NCBI GenBank assembly: GCA_038062165.1
Contig: JBBTXQ010000023.1
Coordinates: 1-9,629 of the forward strand
DNA: 9,629 nt
Direction: 5' to 3'
Origin: DATDSR01 sp038062165
GTDB lineage: Bacteria > Patescibacteriota > Minisyncoccia > Phycocordibacterales > DATDSR01
Numbering within the stretch: position 1 is the first letter of the stretch; each line of letters opens with the position of its first letter. The notes beneath the pieces were generated by a model. It was not told the DNA's origin. It saw only the letters and a list, made by a program, of their open reading frames with translations, and did no database searches. The position numbers and the translations under genes were made by a program. Of the stretch, positions 1-5,251 are shown one piece after another.

Positions 1-1
1 A

Positions 2-244
2 GACGAGAAGAAGTCTCTATCCGGCATCATTATTCCTGAAACTGTGGATAAAGAGAGGCCCGATACTGGACGAGTAGTTGCAGTCGGTCCGGGCAAGCGT
101 AACGAAACCGGGCATCTGTGGCCTGTGAATGTAAAGGTGGGCCAGAAAGTGATTTTCTCGAAGTACGGTCCTGACGAAATCAAGATTGGTGACAAAGAAT
201 ATTACGTAATAAGTGAATCAAATATTCTAGCAATTATCGACTAA
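2..244 (+). CDS. groES: Co-chaperonin GroES (5' end outside window)
   Basis: GroES forms the heptameric lid of the GroEL folding chamber in the cytoplasm. The open frame runs from base 2 to the TAA at 242-244, giving 80 residues. The usual protein is about 95, so roughly the first 15 are lost at the window edge. The visible protein opens with the mobile loop (SLSGIIIPE), which contacts the GroEL apical domain. It continues with the family's GRVVAVGPG strand, the VKVGQKVIFSKYG core and the C-terminal YYVISESNILAIID strand. A GTG at 44 is in frame, but it lies inside the mobile loop and is not the start. The stop codon falls in a heptanucleotide repeat array, and groEL follows 35 bases later, so the two form the usual operon. 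Identification is firm from motifs and context. Confidence 0.95.
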   Translation, partial: DEKKSLSGIIIPETVDKERPDTGRVVAVGPGKRNETGHLWPVNVKVGQKVIFSKYGPDEIKIGDKEYYVISESNILAIID

Positions 245-279
245 GTTCTATGTCCTAAGTTCTAAATTCTAAAATAAAT
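241..279. repeat. Heptanucleotide repeat array between groES and groEL
   Basis: After CTAA at 241-244, the spacer divides into consecutive seven-base units: GTTCTAT (245-251), GTCCTAA (252-258), GTTCTAA (259-265), ATTCTAA (266-272) and a decayed AATAAAT (273-279). The array supplies the groES stop codon and runs up to the groEL ATG. No Shine-Dalgarno sequence is visible in it. The same units, in the same and in inverted orientation, flank the four-helix-bundle gene near 4811-5250. The 18 bases at 241-258 differ at one position from 5226-5243. Confidence 0.8.
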
Positions 280-1923
280 ATGTCAAAACAAATAATTTAC
301 GCTGATGCGGCTCGCGAGAAGCTAAAAGCAGGTATTGATAAAGTGGCCAATGCCGTCAAGATTACAATCGGCCCCAGAGGGCGCAATGTAGTAATAGATA
401 AAGGCTGGGGATCTCCCACCATAACCAACGATGGTGTCTCGATTGCCAAGGAAATAAGTTTGAGTGACAAGATCGAGAACATGGGCGCCGAGATTGTGAA
501 GGAAGTGGCGAATAAAACTAACGAACTCGCCGGTGACGGCACTACGACTGCCACAGTGCTAACGCAGGCGATTGTGACAGAAGGCTTCAAACGTACGGCC
601 ATGGGTGTCAACGCTATGGGTGTGCGAGCCGGCATCGAAGCGGCCACAGCCGAAGTGGTTCGCGTGCTTGCCACTCAAGCTCGTCCCATTAAGACCAAAG
701 ACGAAACTGTGCAAGTGGCTACTATTAGTTCGGAAAGCGCAGAATTCGGCAAGATTATTGCCGATGCTATCGAGAAAGTAGGCAAAGACGGTGTGGTAAC
801 AGTAGAGGAGTCACAAGGCTTCGGGGTAGAGACGGAAGTGGTGGAGGGTATGCAGTTTGATAAGGGTTATGCCAGTGCCTACATGGTCACTAACGGTGAA
901 CGTATGGAAGCGGAATATCACGACGTACCCATACTTATCACAGATAAAAAAGTTTCAAGTATTAAAGATATTTTGCCATTACTTGAAGGAGTTGCGCAGT
1001 CTGGGAAGAAAGAGTTGGTGATTATTGCGGAAGATGTAGATGGCGAGGCCTTGACTACTCTCGTGCTCAATAAGTTGCGTGGCACATTCAATACGCTTGC
1101 CATTAAAGCGCCAGGTTTTGGTGACCGCAGGAAAGAGATGCTTGAAGATATTGCTGTGCTCACCGGTGGCAAAGTAATATCAGAAGAGGTGGGCATCAAA
1201 CTTGAGAGTGCCACAATAGAAATGCTAGGCCGAGCTCGTAGAATTATTGCTACCAAAGATACAACTACAATTGTGGGAGGTAAAGGTAAGAAGAATTTAA
1301 TAGACGCACGAGTGGTCCAACTTCGCAAATCACTCGCAGATTCAGATTCAAAATATGATAAAGAAAAAATTCAGGAAAGATTAGGTAAATTGACTGGAGG
1401 CGTGGCAGTAATTAGAGTTGGCGCAGCTACCGAAACAGAAATGAAGTATAAGAAGCTTAAAGTTGAAGACGCAGTGCAAGCTACAAAAGCTGCAATGGAA
1501 GAGGGGATCGTAGCCGGTGGCGGCGCGGCGCTCATTCATGCCGCGGGAGTTGTGGCCAAAAAGACGATCAAGGCCCCATCAACTGATATTGAGAAAGAAT
1601 TTCAAGTTGGCGTCGAGGTATTACTAGCCTCACTCTCATCACCCCTCAAGCAGATTGCAATAAACGCAGGCAAGGACGATGGCGCAGTTATTGTGGAAAA
1701 AGTACGCGAAGGCGGAGTAACGAGTGGCTACGACGCCGGAGCCGACGAAGTGATAAAAGATATGTTTGCGAGGGGTATTATTGATCCGGTCAAAGTCACG
1801 CGCGCTGGTCTCCAGCACGCCGCCTCGGCCGCCGCCGTTTTGCTTACAACAGAAGTAGCAATAGCCGAAGAACCCAAAAAAGATCTTCCCCCACCACCAT
1901 CAGCCCCTCACGAAGATTACTAG
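280..1923 (+). CDS. groEL: Chaperonin GroEL (60 kDa, Hsp60)
   Basis: This is the ATP-driven group I chaperonin subunit that folds proteins in a double heptameric ring with GroES. All 547 residues are present, matching family length. Seen directly: the nucleotide-binding TIGPRGRNV and the GDGTTTATVL loop (Asp86), the apical MQFDKGY region (about 191-197), the ATETEMK intermediate hinge, the VEDA catalytic aspartate (Asp397) and the VAGGGAALI equatorial motif. The apical segment reads GYASAYMVTN where GYLSPYFVTN is common, a mild variation in the substrate/GroES-binding helix region. The C-terminus is unusual: the typical Gly-Gly-Met tail is replaced by an acidic and proline-rich tail with PPPP and final HEDY. 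The ATG at 280 directly follows the repeat array with no SD; a TAAAAT lies four bases before it. It ends in TAG, and a hairpin follows at 1931-1953. Confidence 0.98.
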   Translation: MSKQIIYADAAREKLKAGIDKVANAVKITIGPRGRNVVIDKGWGSPTITNDGVSIAKEISLSDKIENMGAEIVKEVANKTNELAGDGTTTATVLTQAIVTEGFKRTAMGVNAMGVRAGIEAATAEVVRVLATQARPIKTKDETVQVATISSESAEFGKIIADAIEKVGKDGVVTVEESQGFGVETEVVEGMQFDKGYASAYMVTNGERMEAEYHDVPILITDKKVSSIKDILPLLEGVAQSGKKELVIIAEDVDGEALTTLVLNKLRGTFNTLAIKAPGFGDRRKEMLEDIAVLTGGKVISEEVGIKLESATIEMLGRARRIIATKDTTTIVGGKGKKNLIDARVVQLRKSLADSDSKYDKEKIQERLGKLTGGVAVIRVGAATETEMKYKKLKVEDAVQATKAAMEEGIVAGGGAALIHAAGVVAKKTIKAPSTDIEKEFQVGVEVLLASLSSPLKQIAINAGKDDGAVIVEKVREGGVTSGYDAGADEVIKDMFARGIIDPVKVTRAGLQHAASAAAVLLTTEVAIAEEPKKDLPPPPSAPHEDY

Positions 1924-1930
1924 CATAGTT

Positions 1931-1953
1931 GCTTGGCTGAAAGTCATCCAAGC
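1931..1953 (+). terminator. Probable terminator of groES-groEL
   Basis: Arms GCTTGG (1931-1936) and CCAAGC (1948-1953) pair, with an inner TGA/TCA extension after one mismatch. The bases downstream are T-rich (GATTGATTTGTATT) but there is no clean T run. It lies seven bases after the groEL stop, where a terminator is expected. Confidence 0.5.
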
Positions 1954-1973
1954 GATGATTGATTTGTATTAAC

Positions 1974-2016
1974 TTGCAATAAGAGATTTGCCAGAGTAGA
2001 TTTGAACATAGGAGGG
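1974..2016 (+). promoter_or_regulatory. Candidate promoter and strong SD of the 82-residue gene
   Basis: TTGCAA (1974-1979) and TAGATT (1997-2002) are separated by exactly 17 bases and match the sigma-70 consensus at four of six positions each. A start point near 2009 would give a very short leader. That leader would carry GGAGGG (2011-2016), four bases before the ATG at 2021. The SD is obvious; the promoter is a weaker pattern match. Confidence 0.45.
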
Positions 2017-2020
2017 ACAC

Positions 2021-2269
2021 ATGAGCGACCCCAAAGAGTTACCAGATGACGAATATGAGTGGGTAGAGGGTTGTGGCATGAGGCACTATGAAGATAATAG
2101 CTACAGTACTTGCATGTTCGCGGCCCGATCGCCAACAGAAGAAGGGGTGATAGAAGTTATTAAGAGGCACAGAGCTGTCCACCTTGAAAGTGAGGGGTGG
2201 AAGAGCCCACCTCGCGGCGGTTGGCGTACTGAGAAGCATACTGGATCGGGATTCGACTATGACGACTAA
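2021..2269 (+). CDS. Small hypothetical protein, DUF1059-like zinc-binding pattern
   Basis: This encodes an 82-residue soluble, acidic protein without signal peptide or membrane segment. The start is set by a strong SD (GGAGGG) just upstream of ATG. The middle of the protein (Cys31 to His54) reads C-x18-H-x3-H with the intervening SPTEEGVIEVIKRH. This resembles the layout of small DUF1059-type proteins, in which a Cys, a 'teeEv' helix and an H-x3-H close a zinc or metal site. Cys18 and His22 could add ligands. The C-terminal 25 residues are Gly/Trp/Asp-rich and probably disordered. It stands alone between two hairpins (1931-1953 and 2277-2306), so it is probably monocistronic. The family assignment is a by-eye resemblance; a real gene is well supported by SD, promoter-like sequence and terminator-like hairpin. 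Confidence 0.7.
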   Translation: MSDPKELPDDEYEWVEGCGMRHYEDNSYSTCMFAARSPTEEGVIEVIKRHRAVHLESEGWKSPPRGGWRTEKHTGSGFDYDD

Positions 2270-2276
2270 CCTACTA

Positions 2277-2306
2277 AATTCCTGGGGGAGAATTCCCTCA
2301 GGAATT
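2277..2306 (+). terminator. Hairpin after the 82-residue gene
   Basis: Arms AATTCCTG (2277-2284) and CAGGAATT (2299-2306) pair perfectly. The stem continues inward through a G-T, three G-C and one A-T pair to a GAAT loop, 13 pairs in all. Eight bases later comes CTTTT rather than an immediate T run. It is a likely but not classical intrinsic terminator for the gene ending at 2269. Confidence 0.55.
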
Positions 2307-2332
2307 CTCACTAATCTTTTGTGCGTTTGGTA

Positions 2333-2365
2333 AACCCACTTGGAGGCAAGGCTTCCAAGTGGGTT
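2333..2365. repeat. Long inverted repeat upstream of hicBA
   Basis: AACCCACTTGGA (2333-2344) is perfectly complementary to TCCAAGTGGGTT (2354-2365). An inner G-T and two G-C pairs leave a three-base AAG loop, making 15 pairs with no bulge. No T run follows on either strand, so a simple terminator role is doubtful. Its right end overlaps the candidate hicB -35 (TTGCGT, 2364-2369). That would suit an operator-like or insulating role. Confidence 0.6.
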
Positions 2366-2392
2366 GCGTCTTCACTCAAGTCAGAGTAATAT
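2364..2392 (+). promoter_or_regulatory. Candidate leaderless promoter of hicBA
   Basis: TTGCGT (2364-2369), 17 bases, then TAATAT (2387-2392). Six bases separate the -10 hexamer from the A of the hicB ATG at 2399, so transcription should begin at or next to the start codon. No SD is visible. The same six-base geometry is seen before the genes at 6150 and 8697. Confidence 0.4.
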
Positions 2393-2398
2393 TGTGTA

Positions 2399-2686
2399 AT
2401 GAAAAAGAACCTAAAGTTCAATATTCAATTTGATATTTTGAGGGAAGGTAAGTCCTTTATTGCCTACAGTCCTGCTCTTGATCTGTCTACCCACGCGAAG
2501 ACACTCAAGAAAGCCAAGGAGCGCTTCACCGAAGCTATGGAGCTTTATTTCGAATCACTAATTGCTCATGACAAGCTTGAAGAAACACTTCATAATCTTG
2601 GGTGGAGCATAAGCAAGGGAACCTATATTCCTCCGATGATTGTTGCACGGGAAATGAGCTCGTTTGCTGTACCTGCCAGCGTTTGA
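2399..2686 (+). CDS. hicB: HicB-family antitoxin (short form)
   Basis: HicB proteins neutralise the HicA mRNA interferase by covering its active site. This 95-residue protein has the HicB signature. A strand starts near residue 7 (FNIQFDILREGKSFIAYSPALDLSTHA), followed by the KTLKKAKERFTEAMELYFESL helix. This is the degenerate RNase H-like fold that reads 'y.a.~.pdlpg~.t~G.t~eEA' in the family. No C-terminal helix-turn-helix or ribbon-helix-helix region is recognisable in residues 70-95, so direct DNA binding by this protein alone is uncertain. hicA starts one base after its stop, which suggests translational coupling and the hicB-first order seen in many genomes. A candidate leaderless promoter and a large palindrome lie upstream. 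Assignment rests on fold-level resemblance plus the partner gene. Confidence 0.75.
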   Translation: MKKNLKFNIQFDILREGKSFIAYSPALDLSTHAKTLKKAKERFTEAMELYFESLIAHDKLEETLHNLGWSISKGTYIPPMIVAREMSSFAVPASV

Positions 2687-2687
2687 A

Positions 2688-2918
2688 ATGCCAAAGCTCA
2701 AAACTATTCCTTGGAGAAAATTTGAGAAGTTCCTTCTTTTTGTCGGTTGTGTTCATGACCGAACAAGAGGAGATCATAAAATTTACATTAGATCTGGATT
2801 ACGAAGACCGATTGTCCTAACCATGGAGGGTAACGTTCCCATCCACATACTAAAAAATAACCTCCGCGAACTAAAAGTAGGGAACCAAGAGTTCCTAGAT
2901 ATTTTGAAGAAAAGTTAA
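2688..2918 (+). CDS. hicA: HicA-family mRNA interferase toxin
   Basis: HicA toxins are small double-stranded-RNA-binding-fold proteins that cleave mRNAs on the ribosome. The protein from the ATG at 2688 has 76 residues, a typical length. It begins MPKLKTIPWRKFEKFL, corresponding to the family's first helix. It then has GDHKIYIR with the expected catalytic His30 (family pattern G-S/D-H), a PIVLTMEGNVPIH strand-turn, and a final helix ending EFLDILKKS. An ATG-like start eight codons upstream (2664) would lie inside hicB and is less likely, because 2688 begins right after the hicB TGA and at the conserved N-terminus. With hicB it forms a complete type II toxin-antitoxin module. The catalytic His is intact, so the toxin appears functional. 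Confidence 0.8.
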   Translation: MPKLKTIPWRKFEKFLLFVGCVHDRTRGDHKIYIRSGLRRPIVLTMEGNVPIHILKNNLRELKVGNQEFLDILKKS

Positions 2919-2947
2919 CATTAACATTCCACTTGATTTTTGGGAAT

Positions 2948-2969
2948 GGGGGAGTAGATTGGGAGGTGA
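2948..2969 (+). promoter_or_regulatory. Two purine-rich SD candidates for the 402-residue gene
   Basis: GGGGGAG (2948-2954) lies four bases before the TTG at 2959. A near-perfect GGGAGGTGA (2961-2969) lies just inside that reading frame. No in-frame ATG, GTG or TTG sits at the right distance after the second one, so the TTG is the best supported start, but the choice is not secure. Confidence 0.4.
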
Positions 2970-4167
2970 AGCAGTTCTTAAGACCAACCGACCAGGGCCG
3001 CTTGCGAGCGGTACGGTCAACCCATCCGAGGATGGGGCATTGCGGGCCGAGGCCCGAAAGGAGATCGAGATGGCGATAGAGTCAGGGATGAGTCTGACTG
3101 ATCTGATTGCGAAGAACAAGGATTGGGCTTTGTTGCTCGGTGTGTCAAAGGCTGGGGAGCTCCCCTTAATCTGCGACATCATGGAGAACGTGCTTGTCAA
3201 GGCGGCCGAAGCTCATGATGAAGACGGTACGCTCAAGTACTTGGGATACTACCGGATGGCTCTGGATGAGCTAATTTCTCAACCCGCTGGAGCGGAAGAG
3301 GAGAAGAAGGACCGGTTCGAGAGGACCTGGGCCGACTGGGTTAGACTCCTCTACGATAGGCTCCCCGCATTGCGAGTCGTCCCGCGACGAACACGGGATA
3401 CCGACACCGATAGGCTACCGACCTTGCTCAAGGTGAAGGCCGAGATCGTTGGGGTGGTCATGAAGCGTTGGGCCACGACCCCACATCCCGGAGAGGCTCT
3501 AGTGCTCATGGCATTCCTCTCGGAGCTTACTCCAGAGTTCAAGGAGGAGTGCGTGGCCCTGGCCAAGGCCACTCGCGATGCCGTCGAATCGGTGCATCCC
3601 CTGCGAGCGAGTGAAGGTATGGAGTACTTGCTTCAGTCGGCGACCGCGCTCGATCAGTCCACTTGGCGCGGCGAGCTCGTGGCTACGCTCCTGCGCAAGA
3701 CAGCTCAGCACCCGGAGGGGCACCACCTCCTCGCTTGTGTGCTTGGGCAAGCGAAGCCCCTGGTTTCCGCAGTCGAGGTGGCCAACGTGGCGAAGGTTGC
3801 CCCAGCATCCATCGAGACAGAAGTTTTGGACTGGCTCGGCAACGCCTTTGAGCGAAGTGCCAATCTCTATTGGTTGGCGCTCGATTTGCGAGCGAGCTTG
3901 AAGGGCAAGTCTACCGGTGACGACTATATCTCGGGCGCGATCCACTTCGAGTTTAATTACGTCGGAGACGGTATGGAGGTTGTTATCGTATATCCCGAGA
4001 GTAACACCGAAGGGTGGCTCCGTAACGAACTTCGGAAGGCCGAGAAGATCGCTCGGACGTGGCTCTCGATTGCTTCGCCTGATCTCACCAGCCTCACGAT
4101 TGATCTCAATACCTGGGATGAAGGGCACTCGTCTCGGGTCTGGAAGCAGAGCGTGACGGTACGTTAG
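2959..4167 (+). CDS. GC-rich orphan protein, function unknown
   Basis: I do not recognise this 402-residue protein. It is soluble, with no signal peptide or membrane helix. Residues about 28-315 are almost wholly helical, with repeated amphipathic Ala/Leu/Glu/Lys segments (EARKEIEMAIESGM, HPGEALVLMAFLSELTPEFKEE), suggesting a HEAT/TPR-like or other helical solenoid. Residues about 326-402 change character to alternating strands and helices (AIHFEFNYVGDGMEVVIVY, LTSLTIDLNTW), a separate small alpha/beta domain. The start is probably TTG at 2959 behind GGGGGAG; TTG at 3040 and ATG at 3070 are alternatives. Composition differs sharply from the neighbours: bases 3601-3660 hold 36 G+C of 60 against 13 of 60 at 9121-9180, and Lys is mostly AAG. 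It is transcribed alone between hicA and a GC-rich hairpin, so recent acquisition or a specialised lineage gene is plausible. Confidence 0.7.
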   Translation: MGGEAVLKTNRPGPLASGTVNPSEDGALRAEARKEIEMAIESGMSLTDLIAKNKDWALLLGVSKAGELPLICDIMENVLVKAAEAHDEDGTLKYLGYYRMALDELISQPAGAEEEKKDRFERTWADWVRLLYDRLPALRVVPRRTRDTDTDRLPTLLKVKAEIVGVVMKRWATTPHPGEALVLMAFLSELTPEFKEECVALAKATRDAVESVHPLRASEGMEYLLQSATALDQSTWRGELVATLLRKTAQHPEGHHLLACVLGQAKPLVSAVEVANVAKVAPASIETEVLDWLGNAFERSANLYWLALDLRASLKGKSTGDDYISGAIHFEFNYVGDGMEVVIVYPESNTEGWLRNELRKAEKIARTWLSIASPDLTSLTIDLNTWDEGHSSRVWKQSVTVR

Positions 4168-4173
4168 GTTTGG

Positions 4174-4201
4174 CGGGCCCTGGGAGAAACCCCGGGGCCC
4201 G
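4174..4201 (+). terminator. Very stable GC hairpin after the orphan gene
   Basis: CGGGCCCTGGG (4174-4184) pairs with CCCGGGGCCCG (4191-4201) over 11 pairs with one T-G wobble and an AGAAAC loop. It starts seven bases after the stop. No T run follows (AATTGCTTCACAATT), so it is terminator-like by position and stability but lacks the U tract. It could equally protect the mRNA 3' end. Confidence 0.55.
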
Positions 4202-4217
4202 AATTGCTTCACAATTG

Positions 4218-4226
4218 TGATATAAT
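4218..4226 (+). promoter_or_regulatory. Extended -10 promoter of lemA
   Basis: TGATATAAT (4218-4226) is a perfect extended -10 (TGn plus TATAAT). The -35 position falls in or next to the preceding GC hairpin and shows no TTGACA-like hexamer, as is common for extended -10 promoters. A start near 4233 would give a leader of about 36 bases before the lemA ATG. Confidence 0.7.
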
Positions 4227-4268
4227 TCTAGTGTCCGATTATTTTATTAATCCTAATATACAAAGAAC

Positions 4269-4814
4269 ATGTTTGCATTTTTGATACTTGTGCTTGTTGC
4301 TCTATGGTTCATGTTTACTTATAACTCTTTTGTGCGTTTGGTTAATCGGACTAAAGAAGCTTGGAGCGATATCGAGGTGCAATTAAAGAGACGTTATGAT
4401 TTGATTCCTAATTTGGTTAACACCGTCAAGGGTTATGCGACGCACGAATCGAGCGCCTTCGAGAAAGTTACAGAGGCTCGTGCGCGAGCATTGTCGGCGG
4501 GTAATCCTAAAGAGAAGGCCGCCGCCGAGAATATGCTCACCGGCGCGCTTAAATCTATATTTGCAATTTCAGAGGCTTATCCGGATCTAAAAGCAAATGT
4601 AAATTTCCTAGAACTTCAACGAGAGTTAAGTGACACAGAAAATAAGATTCAAGCTTCGCGCCGCTTCTACAACACCAACGTACGCGATCTGAACACAAAG
4701 TGCGAAACTTTCCCTTCTAATTTAATCGCCAGCATTTTCAGATTCGAGAAAAAAGAATTCTTTGACATCCCCGACGATCACGCCGCACAAGGGCCAGTCA
4801 AAGTCAATTTCTAG
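4269..4814 (+). CDS. lemA: LemA family membrane-anchored protein
   Basis: LemA proteins are anchored by one N-terminal helix and carry an antiparallel helical bundle. Their molecular role is not settled, but in many bacteria they sit next to an HtpX-type protease or membrane proteins, as here. The 181 residues match family length. Residues 2-17 (FAFLILVLVALWFMFT) form the single membrane helix. They are followed by the conserved YNSFVRLVNRTKEAWSDIEVQLKRRYDLIPNLVNTVKGYATHE block, the region around VNFLELQRELSDTENKIQASRRFYN (about 111-135), and NTNVRDLN plus FPSNLIA near the end. All hallmark segments are intact. An extended -10 promoter lies 43 bases upstream of the ATG, with no clear SD (ACAAAGAAC). 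Its TAG stop is at the outer edge of a heptanucleotide repeat, which marks the insertion-like boundary of the next gene. Confidence 0.95.
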   Translation: MFAFLILVLVALWFMFTYNSFVRLVNRTKEAWSDIEVQLKRRYDLIPNLVNTVKGYATHESSAFEKVTEARARALSAGNPKEKAAAENMLTGALKSIFAISEAYPDLKANVNFLELQRELSDTENKIQASRRFYNTNVRDLNTKCETFPSNLIASIFRFEKKEFFDIPDDHAAQGPVKVNF

Positions 4815-4849
4815 AACTTAGAAATTAGAAATTAGAACATAGGACTTAG
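4811..4849. repeat. Left heptanucleotide repeat array of the four-helix-bundle gene
   Basis: Read on the plus strand the units are CTAGAAC (4811-4817), TTAGAAA (4818-4824), TTAGAAA (4825-4831), TTAGAAC (4832-4838), ATAGGAC (4839-4845) and TTAG (4846-4849). This is the inverted orientation of the arrays at 241-279 and 5219-5250. The lemA stop lies in the first unit and the GTG start of the next gene in the last. The 18 bases at 4832-4849 match the reverse complement of 5226-5243 with one mismatch. Confidence 0.8.
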
Positions 4850-5229
4850 TGGGAGATATAAATTCATACAAGGATCTGATTGTGTGGCAAAAGGCTATTG
4901 TTCTTGTGAAACTTGTTTATAAGATCACAGCGCAATTTCCTCAATCAGAGATATATGGCCTTTCCAATCAATTAAGAAGAGCAGCAGTATCAATCCCATC
5001 TAATATTGCAGAAGGTTTTAGCAGAGGATCATTAAAAGAAAGACTCCAATTCTTTCAGATCTCATTCGGATCTGCTAGTGAAGTTGAGACTCAATTATTG
5101 ATTGCTAAGGATCTAGACTTTGCACGAAATGGGAATTACGATGAATTAGAGAAATTAATAATCGAAATAAAAAAGATGCTAAATAAATTATTAGCCCCCA
5201 GGAAGCTTTTATATATTACTAGGTCCTAA
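4849..5229 (+). CDS. S23/IVS-type four-helix-bundle protein
   Basis: This belongs to the family first seen as ORFs in 23S rRNA intervening sequences and related to the bAvd accessory protein of diversity-generating retroelements (TIGR02436-type). The family forms homopentameric basic four-helix bundles that may bind nucleic acid; its cellular role is unknown. The hallmark motifs are intact: SYKDLIVWQKA (6-16), a FPQSEIYGLSNQLRRAAVSIPSNIAEG region (30-56), and the SFGSASEVETQLLIAKDL helix (72-89). The 126 residues match family length, with an extra C-terminal APRKLLYITRS. The start is GTG at 4849, the only one placing SYKDL at the usual position. Both start and stop lie in flanking heptanucleotide arrays that are inverted relative to each other. 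The gene splits the usual lemA-htpX neighbourhood, so it probably arrived as a small cassette. Confidence 0.92.
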   Translation: MGDINSYKDLIVWQKAIVLVKLVYKITAQFPQSEIYGLSNQLRRAAVSIPSNIAEGFSRGSLKERLQFFQISFGSASEVETQLLIAKDLDFARNGNYDELEKLIIEIKKMLNKLLAPRKLLYITRS

Positions 5230-5250
5230 GTTCTATGTTCTAAGTCCCAC
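5219..5250. repeat. Right heptanucleotide repeat array of the four-helix-bundle gene
   Basis: After CTAG (5219-5222) the units are GTCCTAA (5223-5229), GTTCTAT (5230-5236), GTTCTAA (5237-5243) and GTCCCAC (5244-5250). Orientation is the same as between groES and groEL and opposite to the array at 4811-4849. The TAA ending the four-helix-bundle gene is the last three bases of the first unit. The htpX ATG follows at 5252. CCCACTA occurs here (5246-5252) and, inverted, at the inner edge of the left array. Confidence 0.8.
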
Positions 5251-5251
5251 T

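Noticed and set aside
297..1328. Minus-strand frames opposite groEL
   Set aside because: Shadow frames of a highly conserved plus-strand gene; no start signals.
2039..2311. Minus-strand frame of 90 codons over the 82-residue gene
   Set aside because: No SD on that strand, begins in the hairpin, and the plus-strand gene has strong SD and promoter-like sequence.
2925..2948. Hairpin CATTCC/GGAATG after hicA as a terminator
   Set aside because: Only six pairs, with a 12-base loop that itself contains the T run; too weak to call.
3499..4212. Long minus-strand open frame (237 codons) opposite the 402-residue gene
   Set aside because: It arises from the GC-rich composition of the plus-strand gene, has no SD, starts beyond the GC hairpin, and its translation is low-complexity and unlike a folded protein. 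The plus strand has the better start and terminator signals.
4849..5229. Diversity-generating retroelement, because the S23 family is related to Avd
   Set aside because: No reverse transcriptase, template repeat or variable repeat is present in the window.
4811..5250. CRISPR array or insertion sequence
   Set aside because: The repeats are seven-base degenerate tandem units without spacers. The gene between them is an S23 four-helix-bundle protein, with no transposase or Cas features.
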